This document shows positions 1 to 5,136 of a stretch of 5,136 bases of DNA, one piece after another. The stretch is from Flavobacteriales bacterium (lineage in GTDB: Bacteria > Bacteroidota > Bacteroidia > Flavobacteriales_E > Vicingaceae): the NCBI GenBank assembly GCA_029262915.1, contig JAJCYN010000117.1, positions 1-5,136 of the forward strand, given 5' to 3'. The number at the start of each line of letters is the position of its first letter. Position 1 is the first letter of the stretch. The notes beneath the pieces are model-generated. The model was not told the origin of the DNA, searched no databases, and saw nothing but the letters and a program-made list of their open reading frames with translations. Made by a program: the position numbers and the translations under genes.

Positions 1-1
1 C

Positions 2-148
2 GTAAGTTTGGGTAAACTTGATATTGATGATTATTCTTATTTTGCTATTTCTGCTGCATCACCCATTGGAAAGCAATTAATTGGATTAAAAGAAAAAGAT
101 AGTTTTTCTTTTAATAGCAGAATTTATACAATAGAAAAAATTAACTAA
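2..148 (+). CDS. GreA/GreB-family transcription factor, C-terminal fragment (5' end outside window)
   Basis: Only the last 48 codons are present, open from the left edge to TAA at 146-148. The peptide contains YFAISAASPIGKQLIGLK followed by a D-x-F-x-F stretch and ends YTIEKIN. This matches the C-terminal FKBP-like domain of the GreA/GreB family, where the S-P-I/L-G-K-x-L-x-G-x-K pattern is characteristic. Family members bind the RNA polymerase secondary channel and stimulate transcript cleavage through an N-terminal coiled coil. That part is outside the window, so it cannot be said whether this is GreA, GreB or one of the divergent short Gre-like proteins common in Flavobacteria. fmt begins 30 bp downstream on the same strand, with no terminator-like hairpin between, so the two may be co-transcribed. 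The family call is fairly firm; the subtype is not. Confidence 0.75.
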   Translation, partial: VSLGKLDIDDYSYFAISAASPIGKQLIGLKEKDSFSFNSRIYTIEKIN

Positions 149-178
149 TTCTGTATTAGTTATTCTACTTTTACAACT

Positions 179-1132
179 ATGAAAAAAAAGTTGAAAATAA
201 TTTTTATGGGTACTCCAGATTTTGCTGTGGAGTCTTTAAAAATATTGGTAGGGAACAATTACAACATAGTTGGAGTAATTACTGCTCCGGATAAACCAGC
301 TGGGAGGGGGCAAAAAATAATACAATCATCAGTCAAAAAATATGCCCTTTCCCATAACTTAAAAATTTTACAACCTACTAATCTGAAGGGTGCAGAATGT
401 GTGAAAGAAATTAGAAATTTAAATGCCAATTTACAAATAGTTGTTGCTTTTAGAATGTTACCCGAGGTAATTTGGAATATGCCAGAATTAGGCACTTTTA
501 ATCTCCACGCCTCTCTCCTACCACAATACCGTGGTGCTGCGCCAATTAATTGGGCAATTATTAATGGAGAAGACGAAACAGGTATTAGTACTTTTTTCTT
601 ACAACATAAAATAGATACTGGAGATATAATTGCTCAAGAAAAAGTTAGCATTGGAGAAAATGAAACTGCTGGCGAATTGCATGATAAATTAATGAATATA
701 GGTGCTAAACTGGTACTAAAAACTGTTCAGGGGATTGAAAACAATTCGATCTCTACAATCCCACAAAACGAAAAACAAGAGTTAAAAGAAGCTTTTAAAA
801 TTTTTAAACCTTTTTGTAAAATTGATTGGAATAAATCAGTTAATGAAATACACAATCATATTAGAGGGTTAAGTCCATATCCAACGGCTTGGACTGAATT
901 TAAACATAAAGAATCCAATAATACGATTTCTTGCAAAGTGTTTAAATCGTTAAAAATAGATGAAAATCATAATTTTGAAGTTGGAGCCATTCTTGTGTCC
1001 GAATCAGAATTTAAAATTGCCGTTAATGGTGGTTTTATTCAGTTATTAGAATTACAATTGGCAGGGAAAAAACGAATGATGGTGGATGCCTTATTGAGAG
1101 GATTCACAATTAATGACTACACGCTTAATTGA
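179..1132 (+). CDS. fmt: methionyl-tRNA formyltransferase
   Basis: Transfers a formyl group from 10-formyltetrahydrofolate to the amino group of Met-tRNA(fMet), making the initiator tRNA for bacterial translation; cytoplasmic. The 317 residues match the usual family length of about 310-320. The N-terminal Rossmann-like formyltransferase domain opens with IIFMGTPDFAVESL (residues 7-20) and carries the loop DKPAGRGQK (38-46). The active-site block runs NLHASLLPQYRGAAPINWAI. By family knowledge the catalytic residues are Asn108, His110 and Asp146, the last in HKIDTGDI; all are present. The C-terminal OB-fold-like tRNA-binding domain starts near residue 205, with IDWNKSVNEIHNHIRGLSPYPTAW. The ATG at 179 gives an N-terminus starting right at the first beta strand; the region before it has no good Shine-Dalgarno, as is usual in Bacteroidota. 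Nothing is truncated. Confidence 0.97.
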   Translation: MKKKLKIIFMGTPDFAVESLKILVGNNYNIVGVITAPDKPAGRGQKIIQSSVKKYALSHNLKILQPTNLKGAECVKEIRNLNANLQIVVAFRMLPEVIWNMPELGTFNLHASLLPQYRGAAPINWAIINGEDETGISTFFLQHKIDTGDIIAQEKVSIGENETAGELHDKLMNIGAKLVLKTVQGIENNSISTIPQNEKQELKEAFKIFKPFCKIDWNKSVNEIHNHIRGLSPYPTAWTEFKHKESNNTISCKVFKSLKIDENHNFEVGAILVSESEFKIAVNGGFIQLLELQLAGKKRMMVDALLRGFTINDYTLN

Positions 1133-1159
1133 ATACTAAGTACCGACTACTAGAGAAAT

Positions 1160-2398
1160 TTGAAACTATTTTCCTTTTTAAAATACTACAAAAACCTTGA
1201 AAGGCACATTCTGCAATTCATAGTAGCAGAATTTTTCTTGCAGCTCATTAACGCTGCATTTATGGCTATTATGCTTATTTATATGGAGAAAGTGGGGTAT
1301 CAAGATCATGAAAGTGCTTCTTTTGTTTCTTTTCGTTTTTTAGGAGTGTTATTATTTGCGTTTCCACTTGGGTTAATCATAAAAGGAAGAAAATTGAAAC
1401 CTATTTTTTATCTTTCCTCTATATTAACACCATCTGCAGCTTTTGTAATATTAGAAGCTATTGACCATCAAATTGATTGGCTACTTTATACTAGTTTATT
1501 TTTATGGGGAATCAGTTTCACAGGAATTCAAATTTCTGCACTTCCTTACATTTTAAGAAATGCTAAGCCAGCAACTCATACTGAAGCAATAACCTTAAGT
1601 TATTCCACCTGGAGTGTTGCTGGTATTGTTAGCGGGACGTTGATATTTGGATTAAAGAACATTAATCCGGATTTGTTTGATGAAAAACTCATTTTACAAA
1701 TAATTTCTGGTTTAAGCTTTTTATGTGCGGTTACTATTTTTAACATAAAAAAAGAAGAAATTGTTCCACCAATTGTTAAAAAGAGAACGAACCTTAACGA
1801 ATTTGATTGGTACATTATTATAAAAGCTTTGGTTCCAACACTTATTATTGCTGTTGGAGCAGGCTTAACGATCCCTTTTATTGGTCTATTCTTTTTTAAA
1901 ATACATGGGTTAGATTCAGATCAATTTGCTATCTTAAGTGCATTAGCAACTGCCATTGTTTTTGGTGTTGTTTTATTTGTTCCAATTATTAAAGAAAAAC
2001 TAGGGTATAAAAAAGCCATTCCTCTAACTCAAATTGTAGCAATCGCATCCCTAATAACATTGGCTTTTACAGAAATAATAGATACTTGGTTTGCTGTTTA
2101 TTTGGCAATGGCAATGTATTTAGTTAGACAACCTTTAATGAATATGGCAGGGCCGATGACTTCTGATTTAGTAATGAAATATGTTGGAGAAAAAAATCAA
2201 GAAATGATGAGTGCTTTAACTGCAGCTGTTTGGTCAGGAAGTTGGTTTATTAGCTCCATAATTTTTCAGATACTTCGTCAATTCGGCTTACAATATGTTT
2301 ATGTTTTCCTAATTACTGCCGGATTATATTTGTTTGGGGTATTGATGTATTATATACTGATATTAGACTATGAAAAGAAGATAAAGAATTCTTTATGA
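1160..2398 (+). CDS. MFS transporter, 12 predicted membrane helices, TTG start
   Basis: A 412-residue integral inner-membrane protein of the major facilitator superfamily. Hydrophobic segments lie at about 17-41, 56-74, 82-100, 107-126, 146-165, 177-196, 221-245, 258-276, 287-304, 310-328, 351-371 and 378-402, giving two bundles of six. A basic loop GRKLKP (76-81) between helices 2 and 3 is in the place of MFS motif A. A conserved-looking RQPLMNMAGPMTSDLV block (323-338) is followed by a GEKNQEMMSAL loop (343-353), a pattern seen in MFS drug/solute exporters. The start is TTG at 1160: the reading frame has a stop at 1151-1153, and the first internal ATG (codon 35) would delete most of helix 1. 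A weak GAGAAA lies just upstream. Substrate cannot be told from the sequence. It follows fmt by 27 bp and may be co-transcribed. Confidence 0.88.
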   Translation: MKLFSFLKYYKNLERHILQFIVAEFFLQLINAAFMAIMLIYMEKVGYQDHESASFVSFRFLGVLLFAFPLGLIIKGRKLKPIFYLSSILTPSAAFVILEAIDHQIDWLLYTSLFLWGISFTGIQISALPYILRNAKPATHTEAITLSYSTWSVAGIVSGTLIFGLKNINPDLFDEKLILQIISGLSFLCAVTIFNIKKEEIVPPIVKKRTNLNEFDWYIIIKALVPTLIIAVGAGLTIPFIGLFFFKIHGLDSDQFAILSALATAIVFGVVLFVPIIKEKLGYKKAIPLTQIVAIASLITLAFTEIIDTWFAVYLAMAMYLVRQPLMNMAGPMTSDLVMKYVGEKNQEMMSALTAAVWSGSWFISSIIFQILRQFGLQYVYVFLITAGLYLFGVLMYYILILDYEKKIKNSL

Positions 2399-2440
2399 AA
2401 AATTTAACTTTTTTTATTATATTTAAGTTCTCGTTTTTTT

Positions 2441-3448
2441 ATGATAAAAAATTATACATACCTATTATCTATAGTCTTAGTCTTTTTTTCTTGCTCAAAA
2501 GAAGCAACTGTAATTCCTGTTACTGAAGAAAATACTATTGTGCCAGTTACAAATAACAATGCTTTTGAGACAATCTACAACACTACTAATACTGGACTAT
2601 TAGATGATAGAATCAATGATATTGATTTTAGCTCTGGTCTTGTTAAAATAGCAACAGAAAATGGTTATACCACTTTTGATGGATCAAATTGGAATACACT
2701 TACAATGAGCAATTCATCACTCCCTTCAAATAAAATAAATTGTGTTGAAACAAGTGGAACTATAACTTGGATAGGAACAGATAATGGTTTAGTAAGTTAC
2801 GATGGAGTTTCTATGACTATATACAATATGAGTAATTCTTCTCTTCCGTTAAACAAGATTAGGAGTTTAGAAATTGATTTAACAAACAATTTATGGATAG
2901 GAACATTTAATGGTGGTGGTTTAGCAAAATTTGATGGCAGCAACTGGACTATTTATACTCCAGGAAATTCTAATTTACCTAGTAACTCTGTTGCTTCCAT
3001 TACAAAAGATAATTCTGGTAATATATGGATTGGCACTGCTAATGGAGTTTCTGTGTTTGATGGTGCTAGCTTTACCAATTACAATATTTCTAATTCACCT
3101 CTTCCAAATGTTAGCATATACGATGTTACTATAGATCAAAACAATGTTAAATGGATAGGTAGTAATGGCGGTATAACAAGATTTGATGGTATAAACTGGC
3201 AAACCTACAATATGCAAAACTCCGATTTACCATTAAATTTAGTACGAGCTATTTCTTTAGAAACTAGTACTAATTTATGGATAGGAATGGCAGGGCAAGG
3301 AATCGTAAACTTTAATTATGGAAATAACACCTGGACACATTACAGCAGTAATAACTCTAACCTTCAAAATAATTTCGTTAATCGAATTACAATAGATTCT
3401 AGTAATAAAAAATGGCTATCTACTGAAAATGGTATAGCCATTAAATAG
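2441..3448 (+). CDS. lipoprotein made of a seven-bladed Reg_prop-type beta-propeller
   Basis: A 335-residue protein with a signal-peptidase-II leader: hydrophobic residues 7-16, then FFSC with the lipidated Cys18. It should be anchored to a membrane outside the cytoplasm; CSKE after the cysteine might act as a surface-export signal, but that is weak. From residue 43 to the end it consists of repeats of about 42 residues built on W-I-G-T-x-N-G-x-x-x-x-D-G-x-x-W, followed by N-S-x-L-P. The W (or equivalent) positions are 69 (K), 110, 152, 196, 238, 280 and 325. This is the two-component-regulator propeller (PF07494-like) repeat, normally found in periplasmic sensors of hybrid two-component systems. 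Here no kinase or membrane helix is attached. The last blade breaks off at GIAIK and the N-terminal strand (43-60) supplies its missing part. Ligand and partner are unknown. Confidence 0.85.
   Translation: MIKNYTYLLSIVLVFFSCSKEATVIPVTEENTIVPVTNNNAFETIYNTTNTGLLDDRINDIDFSSGLVKIATENGYTTFDGSNWNTLTMSNSSLPSNKINCVETSGTITWIGTDNGLVSYDGVSMTIYNMSNSSLPLNKIRSLEIDLTNNLWIGTFNGGGLAKFDGSNWTIYTPGNSNLPSNSVASITKDNSGNIWIGTANGVSVFDGASFTNYNISNSPLPNVSIYDVTIDQNNVKWIGSNGGITRFDGINWQTYNMQNSDLPLNLVRAISLETSTNLWIGMAGQGIVNFNYGNNTWTHYSSNNSNLQNNFVNRITIDSSNKKWLSTENGIAIK
3405..3444 (+). repeat. direct repeat copy A (tail of propeller gene)
   Basis: Begins with the 16-nt ataaaaaatggctatc (3405-3420) and ends with agccattaa (3436-3444). 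The same two blocks, one nucleotide further apart, occur at 3991-4031, with gaaaa also shared in the middle. In this copy the sequence is coding and ends in KKWLSTENGIAIK, the last strand of the beta-propeller, so it is the functional version. Confidence 0.75.
3411..3442 (+). other. hairpin inside the 3' end of the propeller gene
   Basis: A perfect 9-bp inverted repeat, aatggctat at 3411-3419 and atagccatt at 3434-3442, with a 14-nt loop. It covers the last codons of the propeller gene and ends four bases before the TAG. Read on the minus strand, the stem is followed by TTTTATT, which looks like an intrinsic terminator; on the plus strand no U-run follows. It might also protect the 3' end of the plus-strand message. 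A diverged copy sits at 3997-4029. The fold is seen directly; the function is inferred. Confidence 0.5.
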
Positions 3449-3480
3449 ATGCCTTATCAATTAATTTAATCATAAAACAA

Positions 3481-3960
3481 ATGAAAAAAATAGTTGCACT
3501 TTCTACACTGATTTTAATCTGTAGTATTTCTTTTGCTCAACTCTTTAATACAGGAAGTGTTGAGTTAGATAAAGACCTCGGTATTATTAATGCCAATGCT
3601 AAACTCGATTTAAAAACATTTAAATTAAATCTAAGTATTTCACACAATTTACCTATCCCAAAAATTGATGATTTATTGAAAATTTTAGAGCCTGCTGAAA
3701 TAATATTAGCAAAAGATATCTCAGATATTGTAAACAAACCTATTGATGATGTTGTTTCTTCTTATAAAAAAAATAAAGATAAAGGGTGGGGGCAAGTTGC
3801 TAAAGAGATGGGAATTAAACCTGGTTCAGCAGAATTTCACGCCTTAAAAGGAAAAAGTAAAGATAAAGCCAGTAAAGGAAATAACAAATCAAAAAATAAA
3901 GGGAAGGGTAAAGGGCAAGGAAAAAAAGGTAAACCAAAAGAAAAAGGGAAAAAGAAATAG
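3481..3960 (+). CDS. secreted small protein with conserved GWG/EFHALK core and lysine-rich tail
   Basis: A 159-residue protein of unknown function. Residues 1-19 form a Sec signal peptide, with the likely cut after SFA before Gln20. The mature core (20-122) contains LPIPKIDDLLKIL, PAEIILAKDISDIVNKPIDDVV, and KGWGQVAKEMGIKPGS ending EFHALK. From memory, similar cores occur in uncharacterised exported proteins of other phyla, such as Desulfuromonadia; this needs a search. Residues 123-159 are low complexity, with 18 lysines in 37 positions mixed with Gly, Ser and Asn. Such a strongly basic tail would bind anionic partners (nucleic acid, polysaccharide, lipid headgroups), but that is inference. 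The ATG at 3481 is preceded by an A-rich ataaaacaa, typical of Bacteroidota starts. It lies 32 bp after the propeller gene and between two copies of that gene's 3' end. Confidence 0.8.
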   Translation: MKKIVALSTLILICSISFAQLFNTGSVELDKDLGIINANAKLDLKTFKLNLSISHNLPIPKIDDLLKILEPAEIILAKDISDIVNKPIDDVVSSYKKNKDKGWGQVAKEMGIKPGSAEFHALKGKSKDKASKGNNKSKNKGKGKGQGKKGKPKEKGKKK

Positions 3961-3970
3961 TAAAGCTCAG

Positions 3971-4031
3971 TATATCTATCTTTACCTCCTATAAAAAATG
4001 GCTATCAACCGAAAAACGAGACAGCCATTAA
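3971..4031 (+). pseudogene. direct repeat copy B: possible remnant of a second propeller gene's 3' end
   Basis: The block 3991-4031 repeats 3405-3444: 16 identical bases, then a diverged middle, then nine identical bases. Read in the frame of the repeat, 3972-4013 gives ISIFTSYKKWLSTE, against ITIDSSNKKWLSTE at the end of the intact propeller. The frame then breaks: removing one A from the run at 4012-4016 would give ENETAIN in place of ENGIAIK. This fits a decayed 3' end of a paralogous propeller gene, or a duplication of the neighbouring gene's tail. The upstream resemblance is short and could be partly chance, and the same bases also work as a terminator hairpin. Confidence 0.4.
3992..4029 (-). 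terminator. intrinsic terminator for the minus-strand genes (converging region)
   Basis: Arms aatggctatc (3997-4006) and gacagccatt (4020-4029) pair at nine of ten positions, with one A-C mismatch, around a 13-nt loop. In the minus direction the hairpin runs directly into TTTTAT, giving six consecutive U residues counting the stem end, which is a standard intrinsic terminator shape. It sits 57 bp past the small ORF stop and about 220 bp past the T9SS gene stop. In the plus direction it is followed only by aataatctttt, so it would be weaker there, although it lies 36 bp past the stop of the lysine-tail gene and could serve both strands. Confidence 0.6.
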
Positions 4032-4035
4032 TAAT

Positions 4036-4066
4036 CTTTTAAGTTCGGTCATTTAAAACTTAAAAG
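4036..4066. repeat. perfect 10-bp inverted repeat
   Basis: cttttaagtt at 4036-4045 is the exact reverse complement of aacttaaaag at 4057-4066, with an 11-nt loop. The stem is AT-rich (two G-C pairs) and has no U-run directly after it on either strand. It lies between the terminator hairpin and the stop of the small ORF, in the converging region. It may add to termination or protect a message end, or be an operator-like palindrome; nothing in the sequence decides between these. Confidence 0.55.
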
Positions 4067-4085
4067 TATCTCTTATAATAAAAAT

Positions 4086-4178
4086 CTACAGTAAAAATAT
4101 TGCACCTAAAATAGGGAGTACTATTAGAAAAAACCAAAATAAATAGGCATGGATATTGGGTGGATTTTCTGTGCTCAT
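4086..4178 (-). CDS. possible 30-residue single-helix membrane protein
   Basis: ATG at 4178-4176 to TAG at 4088-4086 encodes 30 residues. The N-terminal part, MSTENPPNIHAY, is short and polar; residues 13-30 are then almost wholly hydrophobic (LFWFFLIVLP, then Ile, Leu, Gly and Ala with LL at the end), long enough for one transmembrane helix. There is no Lys or Arg anywhere and the chain stops right at the helix end. The clean split between a polar head and a membrane helix resembles real small membrane proteins such as respiratory-complex accessory subunits, but I do not recognise the family. It lies 70 bp after the T9SS gene on the same strand and before the likely terminator at 3992-4029. 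No convincing Shine-Dalgarno or TAnnTTTG promoter is seen upstream. A chance ORF in AT-rich DNA remains possible. Confidence 0.4.
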   Translation of the reverse strand: MSTENPPNIHAYLFWFFLIVLPILGAIFLL

Positions 4179-4248
4179 ACAATCAGGTTTCTAGTACACT
4201 TTTAATACGTAAATAATATAACAATGGTTGCCTATTTTGTTAAATATT
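4179..4248. other. 70-bp spacer between the T9SS gene and the small ORF
   Basis: AT-rich, with no hairpin followed by a U-run and no clear promoter matching the Bacteroidota -33 TTG / -7 TAnnTTTG pattern. Its lack of a terminator means minus-strand transcription from the T9SS gene probably reads on through the small ORF to the hairpin at 3997-4029. Confidence 0.35.
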
Positions 4249-5136
4249 TTAGTCCTTAATGAATTTAATAGTTGACTTTTCATTTTTATTACTAATTATA
4301 AGAAAATACATCCCTCTTCGTAAATTAATAGTAGGTAATTTAAGCTTATTATTTCCCTTTATTGTATTATATTCTTGAGTCAATACTACTCTACCAGAAA
4401 CGTCATAAATAACTACTTCTGAAATATCATTTACATTTGAATTAAAAGATAAATACCCCAACTCTTCAATTGGATTAGGGTATACATTTATATCACTAAA
4501 TGCAGTTTCAATTTTTACAGCTATTGTCTTAGAATAGTAATGCTCTCCATTGTAATCCGTTTGTTTTAATCGATAATAAGAAATTCCTTTATATGGCTTA
4601 TTATCTTCAGCACCATAACTATTTACCATAGTAGAATTTCCAGCTCCATCCACTATACCAATTACCTCAAAAGTTTCTCCATCTTTACTTCTTTCGATAG
4701 TAAAAAAATCATTATTTATTTCCGTATCAGTAACCCAGGCTAAATTTACCGTTTTGTTATCAAAAGATTCTGCCACAAATGAAGTTAAAGTAATAGGAAG
4801 TAGTGCGGGTGGGCAAGGAACAACAGCTTCAACTCCAGCACAAGTAGTTCCCGCATATCCATCAACCATAAAAAAAGCACATTCGCCTACTGGAACGGTA
4901 ACAGTAAATGTAAATCCATCAGCACCTCCACCCGGATTACTACCAAATTCATCAAATTGAGGATTATTACAATCTAATGTAGTCGCATCAAGGGCAGCTC
5001 CAACCCATACCGCACCCTGTATATTACAGTCTCCTCCACCTCCAGGTTCATCAAAACCTACAGTAACTGTTATCGGTGATCCCGTTGGATTACACCATTC
5101 AAACCATTCAGAATTTTCTATGGAAAAAGAAACATC
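4249..5136 (-). CDS. secreted/surface protein with T9SS type A C-terminal sorting domain (5' end outside window)
   Basis: The frame stays open from the right edge to TAA at 4251-4249, giving 295 residues of a longer protein; the ATG at 4869 is only internal Met90. Residues 1 to about 105 of the fragment are a Gly- and Cys-rich beta domain (WFEWCNPTG, GGGGDCNIQGAVWVG, CAFFMVDGYAG), with six cysteines in the first 110 residues that could form disulfides. Residues 115-211 are a fibronectin-III-like module (LAWVTDTEINNDFFTIERS, then ISYYRLKQTDYNGEHYYS), the type often placed before a sorting domain. Residues 215-295 are the Por-secretion tail: VYPNP at 218-222, VVIYDVSGRVV, GMYFLIIS and the end KFIKD. 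By family knowledge this tail takes the protein through the outer membrane via T9SS and is then removed, leaving it attached or released. The role of the N-terminal part is unknown. Confidence 0.9.
   Translation of the reverse strand, partial: DVSFSIENSEWFEWCNPTGSPITVTVGFDEPGGGGDCNIQGAVWVGAALDATTLDCNNPQFDEFGSNPGGGADGFTFTVTVPVGECAFFMVDGYAGTTCAGVEAVVPCPPALLPITLTSFVAESFDNKTVNLAWVTDTEINNDFFTIERSKDGETFEVIGIVDGAGNSTMVNSYGAEDNKPYKGISYYRLKQTDYNGEHYYSKTIAVKIETAFSDINVYPNPIEELGYLSFNSNVNDISEVVIYDVSGRVVLTQEYNTIKGNNKLKLPTINLRRGMYFLIISNKNEKSTIKFIKD

Larger units (their letters stand above)
2645..3445 (+). repeat. coding tandem repeat: seven propeller blades of about 126 bp
   Basis: Seven successive copies of a 41-45 codon unit inside the lipoprotein gene, beginning at equivalent positions 2645, 2768, 2894, 3026, 3152, 3278 and 3413. 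Codons for WIGT-x-NG and for N-S-x-L-P recur in each unit. Nucleotide identity between units is only partial (short words such as tggatagg-aac recur), so these are old, diverged protein repeats rather than a recent or unstable DNA array. The seventh unit is incomplete at its 3' end. Confidence 0.8.

Noticed and set aside
149..178. Possible promoter just before fmt, with a TActTTTa near-match to the Bacteroidota -7 element.
   Set aside because: No matching -33 TTG at suitable spacing, the match is imperfect, and such words are common in AT-rich DNA.
259..495. Open frame of 78 codons on the minus strand inside fmt.
   Set aside because: fmt is intact and fully explains the codon pattern; the antisense product shows no recognisable family or start signal.
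1600..1815. Open frame of 71 codons on the minus strand inside the MFS transporter gene.
   Set aside because: It is a mirror of hydrophobic transporter codons without features of its own.
2395..2526. A 43-codon frame on the plus strand starting with ATGA overlap at the MFS stop codon and beginning MKNLTFFIIF.
   Set aside because: It runs through the signal-peptide region of the propeller lipoprotein in another frame, which explains its hydrophobic look, and it stops inside that gene. Joining it to the lipoprotein by a slip in the T-run before 2441 would only add a second, unneeded leader.
2931..3134. Open frame of 67 codons on the plus strand inside the propeller gene, leucine-rich.
   Set aside because: It comes from the repeated blade codons read in a shifted frame.
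3537..3737. Open frame of 66 codons on the minus strand inside the lysine-tail gene.
   Set aside because: It is antisense to a gene with a clear signal peptide and motif-rich core; no independent support.
3841..3960. A-rich, repetitive-looking stretch that could be a simple-sequence repeat.
   Set aside because: It is the coding sequence of the lysine-rich tail; no unit repeats with a fixed period.
3999..4043. A 14-codon plus-strand frame starting at the ATG inside hairpin copy B.
   Set aside because: Too short, lies within the terminator and repeat, and has no start signal or protein feature.
4754..4960. Open frame of 68 codons on the plus strand over the T9SS gene.
   Set aside because: It is antisense to a frame that stays open to the window edge and carries recognisable domains.

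Overview
The window is AT-rich DNA, very probably from a Bacteroidota species of the Flavobacteriales type. The main evidence is a minus-strand gene ending in a type IX secretion (T9SS) type A sorting domain, which is essentially confined to this phylum. Supporting evidence is the Bacteroidota-like Fmt sequence, a lipoprotein with a Cys-18 lipobox, and the near absence of Shine-Dalgarno sequences. Genus cannot be decided from the sequence alone.

Layout, plus strand (1-3960), five closely spaced genes: the 3' end of a GreA/GreB-family gene (2-148); fmt, methionyl-tRNA formyltransferase (179-1132); a 12-helix MFS transporter starting at TTG (1160-2398); a lipoprotein that reads as one complete seven-bladed Reg_prop beta-propeller (2441-3448); and a small secreted protein with a very lysine-rich tail (3481-3960). 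Gaps are only 27-42 bp, so co-transcription is possible. Only Gre and Fmt are housekeeping genes; the other three look like envelope functions of unknown purpose.

Layout, minus strand (5136 down to 4086): a large secreted or surface protein with a cysteine-containing beta domain, a fibronectin-III-like module and the T9SS C-terminal domain (4249 to beyond the right edge), then a possible 30-residue single-helix membrane protein (4086-4178). The two strands converge on 3961-4085. That stretch holds a hairpin followed by a U-run in the minus direction (likely terminator, 3997-4029) and a second, perfect 10-bp inverted repeat (4036-4066).

The least expected structure is a duplication. The last ~40 bp of the propeller gene (3405-3444) recur at 3991-4031 with a 16-nt identical core, and both copies fold as hairpins. 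Codons just upstream of the second copy still resemble the propeller's last strand, so it may be the remnant of a lost paralogue, with the lysine-tail gene lying between the copies. No CRISPR array, tRNA, rRNA, transposase or obvious defence system is visible. No strong case for a wholly new system emerges; the best leads are the unrecorded small membrane ORF and the duplicated gene tail.
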